Source of the DNA: Apiospora phragmitis
Taxonomy: Eukaryota > Ascomycota > Sordariomycetes > Amphisphaeriales > Apiosporaceae
NCBI GenBank assembly: GCA_038363925.1
Contig: JAQQWL010000004.1
Span: forward strand, 248,001-312,000
Direction: 5' to 3'
Length of the DNA: 64,000 nucleotides
Shown: one piece after another, positions 23,283-34,487 of the stretch
Layout of the letters: each line of letters opens with the position of its first letter
Numbering within the stretch: position 1 is the stretch's first letter
The notes under the pieces: model-generated
Databases searched by the model: none
Seen by the model: only the letters and a program-made list of their open reading frames with translations
Told to the model about the DNA's origin: nothing
Program-made: the position numbers and the translations under genes

Positions 23283-24911
23283 CTACTTCCTCGGTACCAA
23301 GACATTCGGTGTGGAGTCTCCGCCAATCCTGGGCATGGCTTCGATGTCGAGTCTTGCTTGCAGTCCATCGCTATAGAACTTGTACGGGCGACTTTCCTCG
23401 TCGAAGCCAAGCCTCTTGATGAAAGCTTTGACGGTGTCTCCGGGCTCCGGCGCCTCCATGACACGGTTGACGAAGTTGACGAAAGCGTCGGTACCCTCCG
23501 TCACACAGGGCTCGGTCAATCGCATCACTACATCGGACCAAGCTATGACGGCTTCGGGGTCGAAGGAGCCTTGCATGGCCCGAAATTCGACCGTGCCGAG
23601 TCTCTGCGCCGGTTCCCGGAGACCCCCACCGTTGTAAATGGAACCGTATGCGGGCAGCAGTTGATTGAGAGACAGCGCTGCTCTTCTGTTCCCAAAATAA
23701 CTTGCGCAGAGCCATACCAATTGGTCCATATTCGTGCACGACCAGATTGTTTTGATTGTTTTGCGTTCCAGTTTCCGGTCCTCGCTTTCGCCTGGCAGTT
23801 TGGCAATCACTGCGTCGTACATTGTCTTCGCCTCTGAGTCTAAGTCCTCTTCAGCAATTTTGCCATGTGTATCGAAGTTTCCCTTGTTATAGTGGCCCTT
23901 CGCCTTATTTTGGTTTTCTTCCTTATCGTGTTCCCAGTGTTTGTACGGGGAATTATCTTTCTGCTCCTGGTCTAGGAGATAGAACGCCAGATTACTGTGG
24001 TGCCTCAGCAAGCCCGCGTATCTCGGATCCTTGGACCTCCAAGATGCATGCAACTTGCAGATATTTGGTTCAACCAGCCAGTACAGGGTGATTAGCTTCT
24101 TGGAAGCTAGGATACGCTTTTTCATGATCTCTTCGCGCTGCTCCCGGTGTTCTTCCACCGTGAGGCCTTGGGTGGGTGTATCGAAGACTCCCTCAGCGCT
24201 GACATGAATGTGTATACCAGCTCTTGCTTCTCCGGGCTGGACGCTGTGTTTCGTCTTAATGCTTGGGGGAAGCTCGTAGAAACAATCGTTTCCAGCATTA
24301 ATTGAAACATTATGTTCCTCCGGTATTCGCTTGAGGATGACTCTAAGCTCTTCACGCATCACTTTGCCGCCCTCCTTGTTTGCCCTCACGTACACTCTTG
24401 TGCGCCACTCGAAGGCCACAAAGTATAGCTTTCCTTCGTACACATGTGTGTCTTTCCTCCATGTCTTTGAAGAAAGATTCCGCTCACGTCCATCGTCCCG
24501 GTGGGCAGTGTGCTGTCTAAAAGCTCGACTGACTCCATCGACCAAATCCCCGACATTGGGGTGCTCGGTATTCAGATTGGATACCTTTTCTGAACCAACA
24601 ACGTTTGCTACAGTGGTGAGGAAACTGTTCTGCATCCCTTGTACCACTGCTTCAGTCGGCATCCGATCCTCATTGGGGTTCCAGTCGTCTGGGGCAGGGT
24701 TCCATTTATTGTAACCATCTGTCAGAATCTCGCCGTCGGAGGTCCTTGTCTCAACTGACACCTCACTGCCAGTACTATTTGTACCCGTCAGTACGAACAC
24801 CCGTTCACCCTTATATGGGTAGTCCCCACGCTCTACATCGATATAGATCGTTGCTATCCAACACTCAAATTCGAAACCCACGTTAAGCGCTGGCAGATCT
24901 GCTGGAGCCAT
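23283..24911 (-). CDS. Putative amidoligase-family enzyme
   Basis: Single uninterrupted frame, 542 residues from the ATG at 24909-24911. An upstream in-frame ATG at 25067 exists, but the extra 52 residues look non-coding. It matches the amidoligase fold, a glutamine-synthetase/COOH-NH2-ligase relative that joins an amine to a carboxylate using ATP. An opening strand with paired acidic residues (NVGFEFECW, residues 10-18) is present. The metal/ATP strand with two His (GIHIHVS, 232-238) and the closing motif TVEFRAMQGSFDPEAV (440-455) with Glu, Arg and Asp are also there. Inserts between these motifs make it longer than the bacterial domain. No signal peptide or membrane segment is seen, so it is probably cytosolic. 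No partner enzyme such as a gamma-glutamyl cyclotransferase or peptidase is adjacent, and the substrate is unknown. Confidence 0.75.
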   Translation of the reverse strand: MAPADLPALNVGFEFECWIATIYIDVERGDYPYKGERVFVLTGTNSTGSEVSVETRTSDGEILTDGYNKWNPAPDDWNPNEDRMPTEAVVQGMQNSFLTTVANVVGSEKVSNLNTEHPNVGDLVDGVSRAFRQHTAHRDDGRERNLSSKTWRKDTHVYEGKLYFVAFEWRTRVYVRANKEGGKVMREELRVILKRIPEEHNVSINAGNDCFYELPPSIKTKHSVQPGEARAGIHIHVSAEGVFDTPTQGLTVEEHREQREEIMKKRILASKKLITLYWLVEPNICKLHASWRSKDPRYAGLLRHHSNLAFYLLDQEQKDNSPYKHWEHDKEENQNKAKGHYNKGNFDTHGKIAEEDLDSEAKTMYDAVIAKLPGESEDRKLERKTIKTIWSCTNMDQLVWLCASYFGNRRAALSLNQLLPAYGSIYNGGGLREPAQRLGTVEFRAMQGSFDPEAVIAWSDVVMRLTEPCVTEGTDAFVNFVNRVMEAPEPGDTVKAFIKRLGFDEESRPYKFYSDGLQARLDIEAMPRIGGDSTPNVLVPRK

Positions 24912-27428
24912 AATGTTCGAGGGTTTGGTATTGCAAAAGCGAGTAATGTAAGCATATGAGCCAGAGGTTCTAATGGATGTTAGGCTAATGAAACAGTATC
25001 GTGACGTTCGTAAACGATACCTACTCGCAGTTGAATGTCCTCCCCTTTTTGAGGTGACACCAACCATCGTTTTATAGCCATGGCATAATCGCCAAGGAGT
25101 ATATTGTCGTCCATTTTTGCCGACTTTCCCTTGTTGGGTTGGAAGACTTCGTGTAACAAACTGCCCAGGAATCCGTTGTCGTTGTGTTGTGACTCGAGTC
25201 GCTGAGTGATTGCTCGTCTATTCTTTTTTCTCGAGAGTCGGGAGGAATGTGCGAAAAAGACCCAACCACCGACCGACTCTCTCCAAGGGAAGCCCGGAAT
25301 ATGAAGGAGGCAAAGAAGTTCGAGCTCGTCCTTCCAACGCCGAATCCTCCTGCCCATCCATCGTACGGTCGGACAAAGCGAGCGGAGACCCCCAGAACGT
25401 CACACTCTCGTCATCTGTCCCAGATCAGGGTTTATGTTGAGCGCGGACGCCAACCATACGATCCTACGTAGTGTTTTTTTTTTAATATCCTGGTACACCG
25501 GGGCCTCAGCAAGCTTCCTACAATCCCGGCCGCGGACCAACCGCGCCGCGCCCCATGGCCTGCCTGCCTTCGCGGCACCATTTGCCGCCAGAGAGCACCA
25601 AAACCTTATATCTGTAACCTTTAAGGCGTCCATGATTTCCCGTCAAAGTCCGACCCCCCACGTCGTTGGCTGGCGTTGAAACGTACCCCTGAGCTTATCT
25701 TTCCACCTCATTCACGTCATCTGGTACGACCGTAGGACGGGAGCCTTCACTCCCCGCCTGACTGCCATCCCTACACGATGCTTATGCTGCGGAGAAACCA
25801 TACACCGACATCTTCTACTAGGCTTATTAGATCATTCATACGCAAGGCTACCTGGTCGGACAGCCGAGGTCCAGCTATGCATGGTGGCAGCTTCAGTTAT
25901 ATTTCTCCTCTGATTGGTGCCGATGGCGGCCCCACCTCCGTCATGTACGGCCAACCCAGAGGGCAAGATTACGCTAACACTCGTCATTTAGTGATATATG
26001 ATAGAACAATGGAACGATGAAGAGGAGCTTGAGTGGTCAGAGATAAGGCCAAGTGCTTCCTTAGTCACTTCGGCCTGGATCATTGCGGTGTGCAATCCCA
26101 GCCAGATTCTCGCTTGGAGCCGGCTACTCGTCACGTCTGAACGCCTCTCCCGTTACACGAACACACACCAGGCAGCGCTGACATGCCCACACGCTCCGGT
26201 CAGCCTCCTCTCCCTCACCGGTCAAAAAGGAACAGCCAGCCAGATTGTGAGATCCGCCCGGTCGGGTGGCCACAACCACATTTACAATGCATTATGCTTA
26301 CATTCCTAATGGTTGGTGTCTCCGTTACACTGCCACGCCTTATGCAGGTTCAACGTCCTCCCATGGCATGGCGGGGATGTGGCGCCGGCGCATGGGACCG
26401 GAAGGTTTAGCCACCTACCATGTGTATATTTACATGTGGCATGATGGGAAGGAGGGACAAGAAGTAAACAAACACTGACTCGCAACGCTTTCTTGCGTGC
26501 GTACCGACAGGCAACTCGGGATATTTAAGACCAGTCCTGGTAACACCTGCATGAAACCGCAAACAACTGAGCTTGACGGGCACTGATAGTGGCTATTTTA
26601 CCCATAGTCGATATACCGCCTCGTGGTGGCCCTCGCAAGAGTGCCACGGCCGAGTGCGAGGACATGGTATCACGCATGTCTCTCCCCACGGCGTGCTGCA
26701 TACCCCAGCCACGTCCTTACATCGGTCGCGAATAGACGTGATATACGACTACAGTGTTATCGGACTCTGCAATCCAGCGTGTGTAGTAGGAGTGTGCAAT
26801 AACTCATGCTTCTGGGCCGAAGACCGGCCCAGACCTTAAATGCCATGGATTCTCGAGCTTGTTGCCGAGCCCATGTAGGTTGTGACTGTCACGAGATCCC
26901 TGCGGGAAAGTGCTCCAGGTGCGACTTGCTGGAGCGTGCCGGTCATCACACAAGATGCCGTGACCCGTTGTGACCCAAAATGACCACCATTTTGACCGCC
27001 GACCGGCCTCCGGGTAGATAGGTAGGTTGCATATTCTCAAGGCCACTCGTTCACTGCATGTCTGAGTCGAGGGCAGATGGTCAAGCAAACTCAATCGTGA
27101 AGAGATGCATGAGACTTGACCGCATCTAAGCTGGCTTGAGTGTTGCCCAGGAAACATCGCCCATTTTGGCCATCTATTTTCCTGCCTGTGTTATTGAATA
27201 CTATGCCTTCTTTTTCTTTGTTGATTCTACTTGGCACTGTCTGTCTGTACCTCGTAACGACTTTACCGAAGCAAAAAAACAACAATAAAGATAAAAATAA
27301 GAATAAATTTCTCTTGCCTACGCATGGCTAAGTGACACCATCCACTGCAACATTCAGTTCCTCACCCTCAATACTTGCTCTGTTTGCAGGCCGCCTGGCC
27401 ATCCCATTAGTACCTAGGCAGAATCAAG
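24912..27428. other. Spacer with no supported gene
   Basis: 2.5 kb between divergent genes (amidoligase leftward, glutaminase rightward), so it should hold both promoters. An A/T-rich stretch near 27280-27310 precedes the glutaminase start by about 120 bases. Open frames (for example 25778-26020 and 26804-27157) lack motifs. Confidence 0.4.
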
Positions 27429-30071
27429 ATGCTGCCCTATCACCTCTGCCTGCTCCTGATGGCACATGCCACGCAGTCTCTTGCTCTCACTTTTGATGCC
27501 AATGGTGATGCACTTCCAGCCTACTCCCCAGCACGCCCACCTGCGGTACCCCTGGCCGTGCGGACTCCCTATCTCAGCGCTTGGTCTTCCACCGGAGAGA
27601 AGGGCACGCTCAACAGCGGGAACCCCATCTTCTGGACCGGCGACGCCCTTGGCTGGACAGGCATAGTCACGGTGGACGGTATTCGTACGACTACCTCGGA
27701 AACGGAGTGCAAAGCCTCCCAAAGCTGCCCAACTACCTCGCTGCATCTCCCCAGACAGTCGCCTACGACTCCAGCTACTCCAACTTCACCTTCTCAGCCG
27801 GGCCCGTCGACATCACCGCGAGCTTCTTCAGTCCGGTGCTGCCCAAGGACCTGTGCCGAACCTCAATCCCTTTGAGCTATCTCACTACCACGGTCCAGTC
27901 AACTGATGGCATGCCGCACAGTATTCAGTTCTACAGCGACATCAACTCTGCTTGGATGGCCGGTGGAGCTAATGGCTTCATGAACTGGGAGATCTTTCGC
28001 AACGGGGCTTCCATCAATAGCACTGACAATGGCACTGGCAATTGCACTGGCAATGTAACGGTCGTGCCTGATACCATGTACAGCTGGATCTACGAACCCG
28101 GGTCACCTATGCCCTTCTGGAGACCAGTGACCGCCCCGACTGGGGACGCGTCGCTTATTCCACCCAGCCGATGGGGGCTCAGCACTTTTCGTTCCAGAGT
28201 GGCTCTGCTTTGGACCTTCGCTACAACTACGTCAACTCTCACGGACTTGCTAAAACCCATGTCGACTCTGACTACCACGGGACTTATACCGACGAGGCCA
28301 TCTTTGCATACGTGCATGACTTTGGTCTAGTGTCAAGTGCAGAAGTACGATACACCGTGGGACTGATCCAAGATCCGTTCATCCGGTACTTGACCCAAGG
28401 AGGCGTCGCCCAACTGGAGCCGTGGTGGAAGTCTTGCTACAACGACATGTTCTCCATGATCCGGCTCCACTGGGACGACTTCATGGTCACGCAAGAGCTG
28501 GCCAGTCAAGCCGACAGTCAGCTTGCGTCGGATGTTGATGCATTCTACGAGGTTCGGGCACCCGTACCGAGCCCCAGCATACCTGTCCAGACTCCAGATG
28601 CCAGTAGTACCTGGTGCGCAACAGCTTTGCCAACCGAGACCCTAGCGCCGTATCTCCACGATTCGAGCGACGGCTATGGCTTCCTGGACCCTGACAACTT
28701 TACCGGCCTTGGAGTTCCTGATGCTTCTGAATCCGACTCATACTACGCCATCGTAGCCCTTAGTGCACGCCAGGTTATGGGCTCGTTTGTCTATGCTATT
28801 CCTCCCCCCACATCCAGCTGCAACGTATCTTCTCCAGGGAGGGGAGAACCATTGATGTTTATGAAAGAGATATCAAGCGACGGTAAGTGTTAGATCATAA
28901 AACGCCCCTCTGTTGTGCAGTACTAATGCGACCTACAGGAAATGTAAATACTCTGGATGTCTTGTTCCCAGCCGCACCATTCTTCTTGTACGCGAACCCG
29001 GAGATTCTCAAATACGCATTGGAGACCATCTTCCAGCTCCAGGAAGGGGGCTTCTACCCCAACGGATTCACAATGCACGACGTTGGTGCTTCGTTTCCCA
29101 ACGCGACCGGCCACCTCGGAGGAGAGGACGAGGCCATGCCCGTGGAAGAGAGCGGCAACCTGATTCTCATGAGCTACGCGTACTACAAGTTCAGCGGCAA
29201 CTCCGACTGGCTCCGTACCCACTACCCAACCCTGAGCCAATCCGCCAGCTACCTCCTCGAGTTCTCCAAGGTGCCGGCCGCCCAGCTGAGCACGGACGAC
29301 TTCGCCGGGACCATGATCAACCAAACCAACCTAGGCATCAAAGGCATCATCGCGCTGCAGGCCATGTCGCTCATGTCGCGCCTGTCCCCCACCCCCAGCC
29401 CCGAAGACGGAGACGGAGCAGCAGCGCCCGTGACCGTGACCGACGCCACCGTCCGCGCGTACTACCGGGACTGGGAGAGCTACGGCATCGCCCCCACGCG
29501 CGACCACGCGCTGCTCGCCTACCAGTGGCGGTCGAGCTGGGGCCTGCTCTACAACATCTACTTTGACAAGCTGCTCAACCTCGGCATCGTGGCCAAGCCC
29601 GTCTACACGATGCAGTCGCGCTGGTACGCGCGCGTGTCGCAGCTCTACGGCGTCCCGCTCGACAGCCGGCACCACTACACCAAGTCGGACTGGCAGCTCT
29701 GGGCCGCGGCCACGTGCGCGGCGAGCACGCGCCGGATGTTCGTCACGTCCATCGCGTACTGGCTGAACAACACGGTGACCGGGTTCCCGCTGACGGACCT
29801 GTACGAAACCATCGGGGACGGCGGCTATCCGCGGGTGCCGGACGCGGTCACGTTCAAGGCGCGGCCGGTGGTCGGCGGACACTTTGCGCTGTTGGCGCTG
29901 CTGCGGACGGGCCAGACGGCTAGCTCGGAGGCTGGGGATACCACTGGTTCGCTTTTCACTTTAAACGGGACTAATGCACTCAACAACACAGAACAGGGAG
30001 GATACGGGTCGCCTGGTCATGGATCGCTGTTGGTGGACAGGTCCGATGAGATACGAGGCGAGGGGACGTAG
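27429..30071 (+). CDS. gtaA: Secreted glutaminase A family protein
   Basis: Resembles fungal extracellular glutaminase A, which hydrolyses L-glutamine to glutamate. The start ATG 27429 gives a signal peptide (MLPYHLCLLLMAHATQSLA). Two exons: 27429-28882 and 28939-30071, with donor GTAAGT, branch site TACTAAT and acceptor CTACAG. Recognised stretches include YLSAWSSTGEKGTLNSGNP, GWTGIVTVDG, YSYDYLGNG, HGTYTDEAIFAYVHDFG, YYAIVALSARQVMG, FMKEISSDGNVNTLDVLFPA, PNATGHLGGEDEAMPVEES and RWSSWGLLYN-like (given here as YQWRSSWGLLYNIYF). Many NxT/NxS sites fit a secreted glycoprotein. The frame breaks twice, near 27682 and near 28125, each repaired by one added base; the summed exon length is then an exact multiple of three (863 codons). 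The domain is otherwise complete, so assembly error is likely. The C-terminal extension after the last domain is Ser/Thr/Asn-rich. Confidence 0.85.
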
Positions 30072-31340
30072 AAAGACGATTCGTGGAGGCAATGGCATTG
30101 TTTGGTTATGACTCGATACTCGTGTAACGGCTCGGTACCACAGGTATGCAATGAATGAAATTCCAGTATTAATCAGCTGCTATTTGTAATGCGGTGTCGC
30201 TGAGACCGAAATGTACCTCATTGATGCTACTCTGCCCCCTGATGATAAGGCTGTCGCTGTCGCTCTCACCGCTGAACCAGGCGCCTCTCCACACCGAACC
30301 GAGGCATGTCATCAAAGCTTTTTCGAGCATGTCCAGTCGTGTACGAGGGGCATTGGAACGCGAAGCTACTTATGAGAGCGAATCAATGCAATGCACGTAT
30401 CGCTAAACAAGATGGCGGGATAGCGTAAGACATCCATGCTGTCCCACGTGACTGCGCCCTACCCTTCCATGTTCCGAGGAGATCCGGACGACTCCGAGCA
30501 TGACAAGCGAGAACGCCACTTTCCATAATACCAGGCACCAGCTCGCTTAAAGTGTGAGCCACGGACGCCGATAGGGCCATTTTGCAGTTCATTTGACTTC
30601 TTACCTACCTGCCTTACCTGCCCGGCTCTCAACGGCTCAGCCCTATAGGGCTGAGGCTAAAACTAAGTGGGAAACATATGACTTTGGCTTTTGGGACGGA
30701 AGTCCTACAGAGAACGTGGAAACCGGCATTCTGATTGGACAATCTGTTTGCATGCCGATCCATGCGAGATCAACGTTGGCGTCGACGCTGATTGGCTAAA
30801 GTTTACGACTTACGATAGCTGCAATTGTGAGAAAACTGCTCTCCTCTTGATTGGTGGGTTGCACAGACTCTATGGGCCAATGTGGACGAGAGTTACTGGG
30901 TGAGAGAGGAAGAACTCGGGAGATTTTGGAAAGCAATGTTCCAAGGCCTCATCTCTCCATCATCTCTCTGCCTAAACCCAGAGCTTATCATGAGACTGGA
31001 CTGAGCTGAGCTTCGCCGGTCCGTGTATTCCTTCGCTTGGTCTTGTCTTTCTCGAATACTCGGTGCCTAGCAGGTCCTATACGATCCTGTGGGGCTGATG
31101 CGGGCCCCGACTGGACTGGCGGCTCTGCCCACATCTACACGGACGGGGTTTTGAGCTCTCCATCACAGACAGCAGGAGTTTGCACTGTTATTCTGACACT
31201 GAAGAATGATTACTTCATTCGTTCATTAAATTCTATTCGTTTGCCTGATCTTATTGATCCTCTGATGAAGATCGAAGGAAATAACCCCATTTAGTTGAAT
31301 ACCCCCCATCATCGTGGCTGAGGGCCATCCATATCCCAAA
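30072..31340. other. Spacer with no supported gene
   Basis: No protein-like frame. Contains the CCT-rich motif typical of Sordariales spacers (ACCTACCTGCCTTACCTG, about 30603-30620) and a perfect palindrome at 30636-30655. Confidence 0.45.
30636..30655. promoter_or_regulatory. Perfect 20-bp palindrome
   Basis: CTCAGCCCTA followed directly by TAGGGCTGAG: two ten-base arms with no loop. Such symmetry suits a dimeric DNA-binding protein or a cruciform. It lies about 570 bases after the glutaminase gene and 700 before the next plus-strand gene, so its target, if any, is unclear. Confidence 0.4.
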
Positions 31341-32324
31341 ATGAGTTTCACCAAGTCCGAGTATAAAGATGACGATGGCCAGCCCGTTGCTGTTGTTGCC
31401 GTCAAGGAAGAAGAAGCAGATACCTCGCTCAGAAGCTCAATCGCAAACATCCCGCAGTACATCAAACCAGAAGAAGACGCAACGACCAAACACACGATCA
31501 ACATCACCCAGCTCGCCTCGCCACTATCTAGGAGCCACAAGAGCCACTCCAAGATGAGCACGTCCCAAGCCCCCTGCACCTTCGGCGACGTCGCCGTCAC
31601 CTACCGCGTCTACGTCCTGGACGACCTGCTGGCCGAGCCGCAGGAGCTGTGCCACGACTGGGGCCGCGACCTGCTGTACGTGTCGCAGCGGTACCGCCAG
31701 GGCAGCGCCTACGCCCCCATTGAAGCCGCGCATGAAATCTCGGTCGTCGATTTGCAGACCGCCGAGGTCTGTGGGATGGTGGACCTGGGCCCGTCCTACT
31801 CGGCCCCGCACGCGCTCGAGCTTGACCGCGACGCCGCCTATTTGTCGGCCCGCGTCGCCGAGGGCATGGTCTGGATCGATGCCGAGGCGCGCTGCGTGAC
31901 CAACTTTGCGGATCGGGCGCAGGTGGCTGCTACCACTGCTGCTACTACCGCGGCTTCTAATAGTTCCTCCAGTAGTTCGGGCTCCTCGTCACGCCGCAGC
32001 CGACACGGCCACAGCAGCAGCAGCAGCAGTAGACACGTTAGCTCCAGCAACAGCAACAACAACAACAACAACAACTTCATCGCCGAGGTGGACCTCCGCT
32101 CGGGCAAGATCCGGCAGCGCGTCATGGTGCCCGACAGCGAGCAGCAGGATCCGGACTCGGGCTTCGTGACCTTCTCGAGCCCGGCCATCCGGTTCGCGAG
32201 CCGGCAGTCCAGCGACGGCATGCCCGTCGTCGCCGTCGAGGGCGACCCCGTCGTCGCGGCCATCCGGCACAAGTTCGGCGTCAAGACCATCTACATCACG
32301 TCGCAGAACGTCATGCTGGTCTAA
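31341..32324 (+). CDS. Beta-propeller (YVTN/lactonase-like) protein, apparently truncated
   Basis: The segment from the ATG at 31554 resembles fungal YVTN-type propeller proteins: VYVLDDLLAEPQELCHDWG, LLYVSQRYRQGSAYAP, HEISVVDLQTAEVCGMVDL and SAPHALELDRDAAYLSARV read as successive propeller strands. The upstream ATG at 31341 adds 71 Lys/Glu/Ser-rich residues that look less conserved, so 31554 may be the true start. After about two blades the sequence turns into a Ser/Asn/Arg low-complexity insert (about 31950-32070, encoded by AGC and AAC repeats). It then resumes with FIAEVDLRSGKIRQRVMVPD and stops with IYITSQNVMLV. A propeller normally needs six or seven blades (about 300-400 residues of repeats), so this one is too short. 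It may be a remnant or a divergent gene. Frame is intact. Confidence 0.5.
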   Translation: MSFTKSEYKDDDGQPVAVVAVKEEEADTSLRSSIANIPQYIKPEEDATTKHTINITQLASPLSRSHKSHSKMSTSQAPCTFGDVAVTYRVYVLDDLLAEPQELCHDWGRDLLYVSQRYRQGSAYAPIEAAHEISVVDLQTAEVCGMVDLGPSYSAPHALELDRDAAYLSARVAEGMVWIDAEARCVTNFADRAQVAATTAATTAASNSSSSSSGSSSRRSRHGHSSSSSSRHVSSSNSNNNNNNNFIAEVDLRSGKIRQRVMVPDSEQQDPDSGFVTFSSPAIRFASRQSSDGMPVVAVEGDPVVAAIRHKFGVKTIYITSQNVMLV

Positions 32325-32326
32325 TT

Positions 32327-32398
32327 GGGAAACTGCTTACTATTACTGTTTTCCGGGAAGTGGGGAAACTGCTTACTATTACTGTTTTCCGGGAAGTG
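32327..32398 (+). repeat. 36-bp direct tandem duplication
   Basis: Two identical or nearly identical 36-base units starting GGGAAACTGCTTACTATTAC at 32327 and 32363. They begin three bases after the stop codon of the propeller-like gene. Confidence 0.85.
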
Positions 32399-34151
32399 GG
32401 GACATAGGAGGCAAGCTTCTTACTTACTGTTTGGGGGCGAAACGACAGAGAAAAATAGAAGAGAAGTGGGTTTAGGCGTCACAATTAGAATGGTCACAGC
32501 AATGAAAGGTACGCATTGTCGGGTTTGGGCGGGTTCCATCATCAGCATTAGAATGGGGTCACTCTGGGTTGAGTTTGCATATTCTCTCTTTATGTATGTA
32601 GCAGTGTTCTCGCACATTAAGTAAATACTTACTTTCTTTAATCGAAATTCACCTTACTAGACAACTCAAAGAGGTTGATTCTGATATGCAATGTGATTAA
32701 GCGTGCGAAGGTTTCATGGGTGGGACGGAAAAGCCTCCGGCCATAGTTACCCCCGTAACTGCACAGTAACCTGTAATTCGCGATCGCTCTACGGGACAGA
32801 GGAGATGGCAGATTAATAAGCCGCACTTACTCGGGCCCAGTTCGAGCTCGCGTTAAGGTCCAGTTCGGTCATTAATACCAACCCGGCCTGATCGGACTTG
32901 AAGAGCGGCCTTTACCCTGAGTACCTGTCGCACAAGAGGCTATACAGATGACGAGATGCGCCATATAGAAACTTTCCATGGGTTGAAAGGGTTCCTATTC
33001 CCGAAACTCGCATCTTTGGATTTAAATCGCTCTTGATCTGACATGGATCTACGGCTTGCTTCTAGACTTCTAGATGAGATGAGATGATGACATGACTGCA
33101 ATGGCCCCCACGCATGCTACGCTATAGCTCACCCACAACGATGACAGGGATCCCAGATCCACCGCCAAGCTCCCAAGTCCCCGGGGTCGCACATGGGTCG
33201 TTTGTGTACAGTATCCACCTGGTCGACCAGGGCCCCGGCGACTGCTTCTGGGCACCCATCTCTGTCATATCAGCAGCAGCCACATTGCATGCGGCGCGGC
33301 ACTGCTCCCGCGGTGTGAGCCTGACTAGTGGCATGGAGGGCAGTGCTTGCGGAAATGCGGTATGTCCTGTTCGTAAACTCCCACACACCGAACCCTGCCA
33401 CTTCCGGGGTAAGCCAATCAGGATTGCCAATTGGCCATTTTCGGGACTTCATATGGCGCTAGAGTATCAAGTATTCTGCTGCCTGACTATAATAAGATCT
33501 GTAAGTTCCCGTCGGGCTCCAGGCTTATTCATTCTATTCCATATCTACCAGTTCTCGTTTGTTTCGCCCCTAACTTCCACCGTGCATTCTAGACCAATGA
33601 ACCATACCCGAAGAATCCACTATTCAGTATCCCCTGCTCGAGCCCATCGGCTCATTGTCAGTCTCGGCCTTGGTTCAAAATAATGAGTGTTCCCGTAAGG
33701 CAGAATATTGTATTGTATTTTCTTTTTTTATATATACTCTTGTTGCCTGGATCCCTTCTTGGCGTAATAACATGGACCATGGATTTCAGGACTGACTTTC
33801 GCAGGATGTATACCAATCCATCATAGACTACTTGCTTACCGGACATACTCGTCTAGCCCACCAGATCGGAGGATATGTTTTCGTTTTCGATCTTCACGTG
33901 CACTTGCTTACATATACCGTTGCTCGTGTTAGGATGAGCTCAGTGACCGTCAGATCCCGCCGGGAATCTCCGCTGCTGCCGAGGTTGCCAGCTCAAGGTC
34001 ACACAAACAGAGTCATCACAGGGATGACTTGGACTTATGTCAAAGCCACTACAATGGCTGTGGCAGTGAGTGATCGACTCCAGCCACCCGAGACTCGGGT
34101 TCTGAACCTTGGCGAGACGCTCCCAGCGTCGGCTTCTAGTCCCCCTAATAT
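32399..34151. other. Spacer with no supported gene
   Basis: Frames on opposite strands at 33114-33683 and 33122-33430 overlap and lack motifs. No RNA gene or repeat recognised. Confidence 0.4.
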
Positions 34152-34487
34152 TTACAGCCGTGGAGATGGTGTCTTCTTCACACTAATACTAGTCTCGTTG
34201 TTGTGAACACTGGTTCCGTTCTTGTAATAAGGGCGATGAGCATCACCACAGCCAGTGACGGCGCGAGACCCGACCACGCGCGTGTCGTTCTTCGGTGGGG
34301 AGCACTTAGCTACTGCTGCGGCTGCGGCTACCGTTACCGAGTGGGCGCCTGGGCGGTCATGGCCATGTTTGATCTTGCTGATGACGGGAATGGCGATCAT
34401 GACGGCGACGGTGAAGAGGGCGAGGAGGCAGAGGGTTATGAAGCCTGCATCGTCTCTGCAGCGCCGGCCGGTACTTGACTTGGACAT
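34152..34487 (-). CDS. Small hypothetical single-pass membrane protein
   Basis: 111 residues from an ATG at 34485-34487. A basic, hydrophilic start (MSKSSTGRRCRDD) precedes one strong membrane segment (GFITLCLLALFTVAVMIAIPVI, residues about 15-36). The segment is followed by a Lys/His-rich turn and an Ala-rich stretch. The tail has two NxT/NET glycosylation-type sites and two Cys. This looks like a small signal-anchor protein with an outward-facing C-terminus. No family recognised. Overlapping plus-strand frames are less protein-like. It could still be chance. Confidence 0.35.
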   Translation of the reverse strand: MSKSSTGRRCRDDAGFITLCLLALFTVAVMIAIPVISKIKHGHDRPGAHSVTVAAAAAVAKCSPPKNDTRVVGSRAVTGCGDAHRPYYKNGTSVHNNETSISVKKTPSPRL

